Positions 11,711 through 20,793 of a stretch of 64,000 nt of DNA are shown in pieces. The position numbers were made by a program, and so were the translations under genes. This DNA comes from Rhodotorula mucilaginosa (Eukaryota > Basidiomycota > Microbotryomycetes > Sporidiobolales > Sporidiobolaceae): assembly GCA_034406715.1 (NCBI GenBank), contig CP137871.1, forward strand, positions 992,001 to 1,056,000, written 5' to 3'. Position 1 is the first letter of the stretch. The number at the start of each line of letters is the position of its first letter. A model generated the notes under the pieces. The model did no database searches. It was not told the DNA's origin and saw nothing but the letters and a program-made list of their open reading frames with translations.

Positions 11711-12863
11711 ATGGCCACTGCAGCAGCACCGGCACCCAACGCCGACGACATCCTCGGGCAGCACCGCTTCGTCACCCCGACCGGCGCACCCGCCGCGTCC
11801 GGACCCTCGTCGTCGCCGTACGCCCCGACCGCCTCGTCCATCCTCGCCGGCACCTCGTTCGACGCAGCCGCGCTCCACCCCCTCGCCGGCGTAGTCGACA
11901 ACAAGGAGCTCGATTACCTCCTCCTCGAAGACGACAAACTCAGCTCGGTCGCCGGTGGAAAGACGGTCCTCCCGAGTCGAGGCTGGGGAGACGAACTCTG
12001 CTACGGAACAGGTTCCACTTACCTCGCAGGTGCGCCTTTCTCCCTGCTTACATACTTGATGCCTCTAGAAAACATCTGATCCGAACCGAGCGCTCCCTTC
12101 TCCAGGTCTCGGACTCGGTGGCGCTTGGGGCTTTGTCGAAGGCTTCCGTCGTCCGATCGCCGCCGCCCGTCAAGCCCCCGCCGTCGCACCCGCAGCAGCA
12201 GCAGCAGCCGGAGCCGGAGCCGCACCGACAGCTCAAGCCATCGGTGCCCAAGCGACCGCTTTCGCGAAAGAGGCCGCTTCCGCCGTCACCGCCGCCAGTA
12301 CGACTGAGGGGGGAGCAGCAGCAGCGGCGGCACGGCCAGCGGCTGGAGCTGGAGCGGCGGCACAGCGAGTCTCGGCTCGGTTGCGGTGGAACAATGTCCT
12401 CAACCAGGTTACGCGTCGGGGAACTTCGATGGGCAACTCGGCAGGCGTTCTCGGTGAGGCCATTCACACCTTTTCGCCTTCTTCCCTTCATGCATCGGAG
12501 GGTGAGATTCAGTAGACTGACCCTCCCCGTGATTCCGCGCAGCTCTGATCTACAACGGTATCAACTCGACGATCGACGTTTACCGCGGGCACGTCCACGA
12601 CATGTACGGCTCGATGGCAGCGGCGGCTCTCACCGGTCTCATCTGGCGGTCAACGGGTACGTTCCTCTCCCGCTCGCCTCTCTGCCGGCGCGCTCGGGCG
12701 CTTCGGTCTGTTTTCGCGCGCGTACTGACGGAAGTTCTTTCTCTCTCTCTCCTCCCCGCGTTCCGCGCCTCTGACAGCTGGCATCAAGTCCATGGTCGTC
12801 ACTTCCAGTCTGCTCACCGTCGGCGCCGCCGGCTGGTCCTGGTTCAAGGTTCAACTTCTCTAA
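11711..12863 (+). CDS. TIM23: Mitochondrial inner-membrane translocase subunit Tim23
   Basis: Four exons: 11711-12029, 12106-12453, 12543-12656, 12778-12863 (288 aa). Channel subunit of the presequence translocase. The N-terminal ~75 residues are hydrophilic and face the intermembrane space. The PRAT domain follows: GWGDELCYGTGSTYLAG, GLGGAWGFVEGFRRP, then RLRWNNVLNQVTRRG, ALIYNGINSTIDVYRG, SMAAAALTGLIWRST and a final TM ending WFKVQLL. Between TM1 and the RLRWNNVLN block sits an extra ~75-residue, almost purely Ala/Gly/Pro/Thr segment that yeast Tim23 lacks. It functions with the Tim44 motor subunit encoded at 45149-47096 in this window. Confidence 0.95.
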
Positions 12864-14768
12864 TCGGGGCGGCATCACATCGAGGAGCGGGAGGATCGTT
12901 TGCTTTCGTCCGGTCACTTTCCCCCCCCCCTACCGCCTCTCTCTCCCCTTATGTGGACAGGCACGTGCCTTGTATCAACAATGAAACCTGTACACAAAGA
13001 AAACCCGCGACCCCTTTCTCTTCGTACCGGCAATCTCGCACCACCTCTCGCATTCCTCGTTAAACTGCCGACTCGTAGAAACGATTGCAAACCAACCACC
13101 TCTCATTCTCGTCCCCAAGTCCTTCTGTCTCGTCCTTTTTCTTTCGCACGCTATTGACTTGTCCGGCCGGGTTCTGCAGCAAACTGTACGGGTCCTCCAT
13201 CTCTCGCCGCTTCTCGGAGCGCGGGAACACACGCAAAATGGACTGGAACTGCCCCGGCTGAAGTCTGCCGGTACAGCACACGCCTGACGGCACTTGAACC
13301 CCGGCCGGACGCGCAAGTCGTGCACGTCGACCCTAGAGGCCACAAAGCGCAAGGTTGCTTTGGGCGTCAGCTGGGACCGCAGTTTTGACTCGGGCCTCGC
13401 GGTCTTCCTCGGAGTACAGCTCCTTGGCGGCAGAATGTGAGCACAAGAAAGCCGAGGTCGCTAAGTGTGAAACCGGACTGCAGTCATGCGTACAGTACGG
13501 AGCTGGGCGGTGCTGTGCCCGACAAGCTCGGAGACGAGCCCGAATTGCAGAATGCTGCGTGGTGAACTGGGGCTCCGCAGAAACGGCAAGAAGATGGAAG
13601 AAAACGTCCGCGCCAACTTTCGTTAGCGCGGTTTTACCACTCAAGGTCCGTCCCAACCTTAGCTTGTGATCGGCGAAGCGAGCATGAGGCGAGCTTGCGA
13701 AGGACCTTGTGTCCTTTCACCTCCTGCTCCCTCCTCGTCTCGGACCCAAATGCGTCGCCCGTGCTTGCTTCTGTAGCCGGCCAGGGCGGGATCGCTATCT
13801 CTCCCCCGGTGATCTCACTTCAGGCACCGTGTCGGCATGGCACCGAGTACCTCGCTCGGCTTTCGCACGCCCGCGCCGCTCGCGCGCCGACCCTGCCACG
13901 CGCCGATCTCCGTACGAAAAACTGCCCTTGAACTGCTGCCAGAGCTACCGCTGCACTGGCAATCTGTGCGACCGACCAGAGTATACAGCGCCACAAGCAC
14001 GCAGAGTCTGGACGGGTACACACGACACCGAACTCCGAATTGGCAAGGCCGAACCCAGGCAGCTGCTCTTCTCGGCCTCACCCCGAAAATCTCTTTTTCG
14101 GCGGATCAGATCAGCTTTCTCGGCAGAATTTCAAGTGCGGCGTCGATCACTCGCCACGAGGTTGATCGGAGGGTGGAAAAACGGTTGCAATTGCTTTTGC
14201 GCAGCGCGGTTCCCGGGTTGTGCAGCGGATGAGACGGGAACCCCCCTCCGCTGCTGCCTGATGGAGCAGACCGATTGTGCCTTGCTCGCGTCCTCGCTCC
14301 GCGCCATGCTGGTGACGCTCTGACGGCCTGTCGGTTCTCCCTTTCTCCTTTCGTTCCGCCTCTCCCGGATCCCGGCCGGCCGCGGGACGTCCTGTGCGCT
14401 CGCCCATCGTCGCACCCACTTCTCGCTTCCCGAAAAAGCCCTCATCAGTGATCCTGCAAAGCGCAGTGCAGGCGGACGGCTGGAGACGATCAAGCGGTTC
14501 GGTTGCCCGCGGATCGATCGCAACTTCGCTCACACTCGTCGCTTGGCGCGCGCGCGCTTCTTCGCGGGAGGCTCGACCGCGCACCGGCAAACGGACTTGA
14601 TTACGTTTCCGAGGCGAGTTTGCGCCTCTTGTTCATGCACGCACCGCCGCTCAACCCCTCCCTTGGCTAATCTTGCTCTTGCCTCGCGCCGTACAGTCCA
14701 ACCGAGGCGATTCCTGCACCAGCGTCCTGACCGCACCACCTCGAAGACGCCTTTTCGCTGTTTCGCGA
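12864..14768. other. Region without a settled gene; coding-looking fragment on the minus strand
   Basis: 1.9 kb between TIM23 and the velvet gene. A C10 run lies at 12921-12930. On the minus strand 13297-13062 reads like a real C-terminal exon (QPGQFQSILRVFPRSEKRRE, later ENERWLVCNRFYESAV, stop). A second piece near 13437-13340 (AAKELYSEEDREARVK) could precede it. I could not join them with a convincing start or splice set. 13450-14768 shows nothing protein-like and should include the velvet promoter. Confidence 0.35.
13062..13440 (-). CDS. Tentative small gene, C-terminal part only
   Basis: Two stretches have non-shadow composition: 13437-~13343 (AAKELYSEEDREARVKTAVP) and ~13297-13062 (GQFQSILRVFPRSEKRREME, ending in TAA). 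One possible join uses a weak GTGGCC donor and a GTCAG acceptor around 13345-13290. No start codon, family or domain is recognised. The opposite strand is also open (a C-x9-C-like CEHKKAEVAKC), so even the strand is not certain. Confidence 0.3.
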
Positions 14769-16302
14769 ATGCCGCCCAGTCCGCCTCTCCCAAACCCCGA
14801 AGCAGCGCCCGAGCTGCCCGGAGGTCAGGACGACGTTGCAGATACGCCCATGAGCTCTGCAGCACCGTCGAGGCCGCAAGGCGAAGAAGCAGAGCCCGCT
14901 GCGCCTTCTGCAGGCGATCGTTCGCGCCTGAACCCGCCGTCGTCGTCTGCGGACGCTGCAGCGCCCCAAGCAGGCTCGAGCGCCCGGGGGACCACCTCAT
15001 CGGGCGTCGTAGGGGGTCGAGAGCCGAGCATCTCGCAAGTACGACGAGCTGGGAGGCGCGTTTCGACGAATCCATATCCTGCCGAAGCGCGCCGCGCTGC
15101 CGATGAAGGCGACGAACCGGGCTCAGGCCCCTCGAGCCGGACAGCAGGGCCATCCACTTCGCTTGACGTGCCAGCGTCGGACGTGAACAAGGCGCAACCG
15201 CTCCCGCGAAGCACGATCGAGCGCTCTCCTCAGGACGGTACTGGCGACTCGGTCCAGCCTGTCGGACCGGCGCCGACGCAATCGTCTTCAAACTCGGGTA
15301 CAACAGCGTAAGCAGGCTCATATACTGCTCACGGGAAGGTGTCAACTCACTCAGACCCTTCGTGCGCGTTGCAGACGGCAATTTGAGCTCAGGATGCTCC
15401 AGCAACCTCGAGTCGGTGCCGAGTTGGGGCTCGTGCGGAATACGCTCGGCCGCGTAAGAGGGTTTTTTTAATGCGTTACGATGTACGAGAGTTGACCTTA
15501 AATCCTGTACCTACCAGCTTCCGATTGTGCCGGCACCCGTCGTCGAGGTCACTGTCCGGAACGACGCGGGCGAGCGAACGTGAGTCAAGGCGTGATTTGG
15601 AAAGCTATCCGGCGCGACTGACATACTTTGTGTTTGGATACAGCGATACCGAGCTACCGTTCCTCTTCTGCTCTGCCCTCTTGCGCGAGCAGGACGGCGT
15701 CTCGACCGTCGAGACGATCCAGCCTCCAGCCGAACGCCGTCCCGCCGCCGATGCTGCTGCTGCCGCAACCGCGAACGACAACGAAGCGGAAGAAGAGTGG
15801 TCAGCCCTGGTCGGTCAACTCGTTCGGAACCCGCGACGCATTGAGGATCTCGACGGCGTGCAACGATCCGTGTTCGTCTTTGAGGACGTGTCGGTTCGCA
15901 CGCAGGGCACGTACCGGCTCGAGTTTATGCTGGGTGAAGCGTGAGTTTTTCCCATACGCATGGCGAGTGGCAGGTGAGCGCGAAGCTGACTACAGATCCG
16001 GCCGATCAGACGACGACCTCATTCCCCTCGACTCGCGGCAATCGTCTCCGATCCCTTTGATGTCGTCGCGTGGGAGGACTACCCCGGCCTATCTCGCTCA
16101 GGTGCGCCACTGGATTGCTTTGGACTGCACGTAACTGCGCTGACACCGATTCTCCTCTGCAGAGATCGTCCCCGAGTTCTCGATGCATTTGCACGAGCAA
16201 GGGATCCCGATCTGGATGCCGCCTCTGCACACTACGCGCGCCGGAGATCATGAGCCGGCTGCCGGTGGGACGGGAGGTACCACGCCGTCGAACCGCTCGT
16301 GA
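14769..16302 (+). CDS. Velvet-domain regulator
   Basis: Six exons: 14769-15307, 15375-15453, 15518-15579, 15644-15940, 16010-16101, 16163-16302 (402 aa). The first ~180 residues are Ser/Pro/Ala-rich and probably disordered. The velvet fold then runs to near the C-terminus: RQFELRMLQQPRVGAELG, LPIVPAPVVEVTVRNDAGER, DTELPFLFCSALL, SALVGQLVRNPRRIEDLDG, SVFVFEDVSVRTQGTYRLEF, IVSDPFDVVAWEDYPGLSRS and EFSMHLHEQGIPIWM. Velvet proteins are fungal DNA-binding factors with an NF-kB-like fold that control sporulation and secondary metabolism as homo- or heterodimers. Which subfamily (VeA, VelB, VosA, VelC) cannot be settled by eye; the N-terminal extension argues against a plain VosA/VelB layout. Intron 4 contains an earlier AG that would break the velvet frame. 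Confidence 0.92.
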
Positions 16303-16865
16303 TGCGCGACTCTGCCGCCATTTCCTTGAGCTTGCGGCTCATTCAAAGGCAGCGTGTTCTCGGCGGCCTCGACCCTCGTCACTTGTTCTTTCGCACCTAC
16401 TCCAACTTTACGGCCTTTCTCGTTCGCTTATATGCCAAACTTCACTCGCTCTCGACTTTTCCTATATGATATACTCTCGCCTCGACAGGCATCAAGATAC
16501 CCACCCTCGCAACTCTGCACTCGATTACCAACCTCGCAAACCCCCTATTGCAACGCCACCTTCTCTGGCAGAGAAGAATGATCATTCGCGGACTGTAGCT
16601 CGCGTTGATCTCCCTTGGCCGTATGCATCGCATTCCATCCTCTTTGTGCCCGGAGCTTGTCCACAAGTGTTTTCGAGAAAAGCGTACGTGACTTTCGAGA
16701 GCGGGTTTGTCTTTAAAGGCATGTGCGGTCGGATGGGAGCGAGACTTCCTACAAGAAGGAGATGCGTTGCATATGGCCACACCATGTCACTTTTCGGTGA
16801 CAAAAGACGGCGCTGCAAATTCGGCGGATTGTTCTCTCCCAGCAACATCTCGAAAGCACAGAAAG
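16303..16865. other. Intergenic between velvet and LC8 genes
   Basis: 563 bp; 3' UTR of the velvet gene and promoter of dynein light chain. Locally AT-richer than flanking genes. No conserved frame seen. Confidence 0.35.
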
Positions 16866-17787
16866 ATGGCTGGTAGCGATACCCTTGAAGAAGCTCCGAC
16901 GCGGCAGACTCCACAGGTACGTTCTGCACCTCCAGACAGACAGACAGCGACGCGGGAGGCGGAGCCTGCGGTCGCCGTGTCATGACTCTGAAACGTCAAC
17001 GAGGCGATTTTGCTCACGACTGGACGGGTGGACGCAGCCTATCATCAAGTCTGCCGACATGTCAGAGGAGGTAAGCCCCTCGCGCATCCGGCCTCGCAAA
17101 CGGACGAGCGATGATGCCCGTCTCGGACGGTTGGCTGATCCATGACTGTCCGTTCCTCCTTTCGCTCTCGTCCCACGCGCCGACAGATGCAGAAGGTGGC
17201 AATTCAAGTCGCAACAGAAGCCATGGCCGCCGAGAACGCCGAGGAGAAAGATGTGCGCATGCGCAGGCCGTTCCCTTCAACCCAACTCGCGACCCTGTCG
17301 GGCGATTGCCTCCGCCCGACTGCTCGGCACGCGAAGATTGCTGTGACCTGATACACGGTTCGAGTTGGTCTACAGATTGCGGCGTATATCAAGAAGGACT
17401 TTGACAAGCGGTACGGTCCGACGTGGCACGCCGTTGTCGGCAAGAGTGAGTCGGCGATTTCTCGCTTCTCTTCCATGCACACGAAGCCGGACACCCTTTG
17501 GTTGAATCTCTTACTGATCTTCGGAATGATGCTGTGCAGACTATGGCAGCTATTGCACCCACGGTGAGCGTCCACAGAGCAGAGACGTGCTTCGCAAGGG
17601 GTGCGCTGGGCTCTTGGAACCTTTGGCCTGACCTGTCCTCTATGGCTTCACAGAGACCGGCAACTTCCTCTACTGGTACATGGGCAACATTGCTATCGTA
17701 AGACTTTCTCCTCATACCGCAAGGCTGAATGAGCTCCGACTGACTGCGCTTTTTGCTATTGCCCAGTTGCTCTTCAAAGCCGGTTAA
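16866..17787 (+). CDS. Dynein light chain LC8
   Basis: Seven exons for 102 aa: 16866-16916, 17038-17070, 17187-17252, 17376-17445, 17540-17563, 17654-17697, 17767-17787. A dimeric hub protein of cytoplasmic dynein and many other complexes. After a short divergent N-terminus (MAGSDTLEEAPTRQ) the whole LC8 fold is present: SADMSEEMQKVAIQVATEAM, DIAAYIKKDFDKRYGPTWHA, VVGKNYGSYCTHG, NFLYWYMGNIAILLFKAG. The target-binding strand (NYGSYCTH) and the end (LLFKAG) match animal and fungal DYNLL. Splitting 102 codons into seven exons, two of 21-24 nt, is extreme even for this genome. Confidence 0.96.
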
Positions 17788-18322
17788 AGCGCGCGTGCGG
17801 TCTCATCGAGCGGAGCGATTCGTCGCGGGTGCTCCTTCAGAGTATGGCGTCCAAGGCTCCGACTCCGATTGCCCAAGCCATCGCTCCTCGCTCGCCTCTT
17901 TCGCCTTCCACAAAGCGAGTTCGCCACATAACCTCTTCTCCCTTTCTTGACCGACTCATTTCGACCTTTCATATCTGCTCGCAAGACCTTTTCGATACCC
18001 CACTACTTCACTTGTTTCATGTCTCCATCCCTGCATATCTGCCGGTGCGCGTTTGCAGCGCCCATCATCTTTCCGTAATATTCGTTTGACCTTCACTCGT
18101 GAGACTCGTCCCTCAGTCTCTCGCGGGCGACCGGACTTTGGGCTTCCTCACGCATCAGTGAAAAGCTCACTGTCGCTGCGCTTGAGAGTGTCCGCCTGTC
18201 TATAAGCCACGAGCGAGTTACTCGGGCGTGGTGAGCCGTTCCGCGCGACGGCCAGAATTTTCGCTTGACTCTGTCTTCGCGCTCTCTTTCGACGCGTCAC
18301 TTCTGACTGTAAGCGTGCGAGG
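17788..18322. other. Intergenic between LC8 and AsnRS genes
   Basis: 535 bp, CT-rich. Presumably the LC8 3' UTR and AsnRS promoter. No frame or RNA gene recognised. Confidence 0.35.
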
Positions 18323-20598
18323 ATGGCTGAACTGCTCAGCAAGGCGAAGGACCAGGTCGTCGAGGCGCTCTCGCAGGCGACTGCTGCCGTCTCGCTCGGA
18401 GCCACATCCGGTCCGTTTTCCCCTTGCCTCGAACTCCGAACTGCAGCGTCTGTGTGCGCTCGTCACAGCACCTATGCGGTCTGACTGACTTATGCACGAG
18501 CGGTGAATAGATGCGCTGTACGTCGATGAAGCTACCGGCGACGACAAGACGGGTGACGGCACGCAGGCCAAGCCGTTCAAGACGGTCGGCGGCGCCTTCA
18601 TCTCGCGGTTGAGCGACACCGTCAACGTCCTCGTCCGCCAGGCGCCCGCCGAGGGCCAGACCGAGGGAGACTGGCTCGCCGCGTCGGCGTCCGCCAAGAA
18701 AAAGGCTACCAAGGTCCTCCAGACGCACAAGAACAAGCTCGTCAAGCAGGAGGAGGCTCGCAAGCGCGACGAGGCCGAGGGTGAGGCGCGCAGGGCGGCA
18801 GAGCTCAAGCGTCTCGAGGAGGCCAAGGCGATCGTGCTCGAGGAGCCGAAGGAGGACGCGACCAAGATCAAGATCCGGCAGGCGGTCGAGCACCGCGGAA
18901 AGCGCGTCCGCGTCTTCGCTTGGGTTCACCGACTGCGGCAACAGGGCGGCATGACCTTTGTCGTCCTCCGTGACGGTACCGGATACCTCCAGTGTGTCCT
19001 GTCGGGTCGCCTGGTACGCCAAATCTCTGTCTCGCAGACCCCGTTCTGCTCTCTTTTGCTGATGCTTTCCTCCTCCTCCGTTGCCGGCATTGCCACCCTC
19101 ACAGTCGCAGACCTACGACGCCCTCACTCTGACCCTCGAGTCGACCATCCAGATCACTGGTGTCATCAACCAGCTCCCGGAAGGCAAGACCGCCCCGGAC
19201 AACCACGAGCTGACCGCCGACTGGTTCGCCGTCGTCGGCAAGGCTCCCGGCGGTGAGGAGGCATTCCTCAACAAGGTCAACGAGGTGCGTCTTCCGTGAT
19301 GGAGAAGGAGTCCGAGGTCGAGAAGACCTCGCCTGCTCATCACCCACGATTCGCGTCTGCAGGAAGCGGACCCGTCCCTGCTCGCCGACTCTCGTCACCT
19401 CGTCATCCGTGGCGAGCACGCCTCGGCCGTCCTCAAAGTCCGCGCCGCGCTCCTGTCCTCGTTCCGCGAGTCGTACGCCAACCTCGGCCTCCTCGAAGTC
19501 ACCCCGCCCTGCATGGTCCAGACTCAGGTCGAGGGTGGCGCGACCCTCTTTGCGTTCGACTACTACGGCGAGCAGGCGTACCTCACTCAGAGTTCGCAGC
19601 TGTACCTCGAGACGTGCCTGCCGAGTCTCGGAGACGTCTTCTGCGTTCAGGAATCGTTCCGGGCCGAGAAGAGTCACACGCGTCGCCACTTGTCCGAATA
19701 CACTCACATCGAGGGAGAGCTCGCCTTTATCGACTTCAACGACCTGCTCAACCATATCGAGGAGCTTGTAAGGCTCTCGAGTTGCGGAACATTGCGCCCG
19801 CACGAAAGTTCCGGACACGCTGACTCGGAGGAATCCGCCCCCAGATCTGCCAAACCATCGACCGCGTGCTGGCCGACCCGAAGATGAAGGAGCTGATCGA
19901 CTTTTTGTGGGGCGACAAGGGCCGCTTCGAGCCACCTACGCGTCCGTTCATGCGCATGGACTACCGCGACGCGATCAAGTGGCTCAACGAGCACGGCATC
20001 ACTCGCCCCGGCGAGGACGGCGTCGAGGGCGAACACGTCGTCGGCGACGACATTGCCGAGGCCGCCGAGCGCAAGATGACCGACATGATTGGCCGGCCAA
20101 TCTTCCTCATCAACTTCCCGCGCGAGATTGTGCGTCCCTCCCGCTGTCCAGTCTAGGTTTCGAGTCTCCAGAGTCGCTGACTGAGCTGGCCGAACTTCCT
20201 CTTTCTCTTGGCACAACAGAAATCGTTCTACATGAGCCGGATCCCGGGCGACGAGGGCTACACCGAGTCGGTCGACTTGCTCATGCCCAACGTGGGAGAA
20301 ATCGTCGGCGGTTCGATGCGCATGAACGACCACGACGAGCTGCTCGAGGCGTACAAGCGCGAGGGTATCTCTCCCGAGCCTTAGTACGTATCTGGGTCCA
20401 GTACGCTCGCTCAGATCGCCAGAAGCTGATCAGCCATCTCGTTTCAGCTACTGGTACACCGACCAGCGCAAGTACGGCACTTCGCCCCACGGCGGATACG
20501 GCCTCGGCCTCGAGCGACTCCTCGCATGGCTCCTCAACCGATACACTGTCCGCGAGTGCTCGCTGTACCCGCGCTGGACCGGTCGTTGCACGCCCTAG
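18323..20598 (+). CDS. DED81: Asparaginyl-tRNA synthetase, cytosolic
   Basis: Seven exons: 18323-18410, 18511-19013, 19105-19284, 19363-19767, 19845-20129, 20220-20383, 20448-20598 (591 aa). Charges tRNA-Asn. The eukaryote-specific N-terminal module is present ([20 protein letters not shown]) followed by a charged helix rich in Lys/Glu. Next comes the OB-fold anticodon domain ([20 protein letters not shown]) and the class II core: motif 2 ([20 protein letters not shown]) and motif 3 ([15 protein letters not shown]). Length matches yeast Ded81. Exon 1 uses a less common GTCCGT donor. The exon 3 acceptor could instead lie 6 bp downstream (at a second CAG) without changing frame. Confidence 0.96.
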
Positions 20599-20793
20599 GC
20601 AGTCAACGAGGCGAGCGAGATGGTCCTTCTTTTCGTGGATTAGAAGATGTTTTTCTTACAAGCCTTGCCTGTTGCAATCGGAGAGCGAAAGAAAAGACTT
20701 GCTCGCTACACACCTGTGTATTGTAAGTGGCCTAAAGTTGACTTGCTGTCGGAGGGAGAGGAAGCTGTCTTTTCTCCCTCAGTCCGTGCCAAC

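Noticed and set aside
11557-12774. 405-codon plus-strand open frame
   Set aside because: Shadow frame of TIM23, running through its introns; Arg-rich with no family likeness.
12921-12930. C10 run after TIM23
   Set aside because: Simple homopolymer just past the stop codon; no structure or repeat associated.
15961-15999. Alternative acceptor (CTACAG) for velvet exon 5
   Set aside because: Using it breaks the frame of IVSDPFDVVAWEDYPG; the acceptor ending at 16009 keeps the velvet domain.
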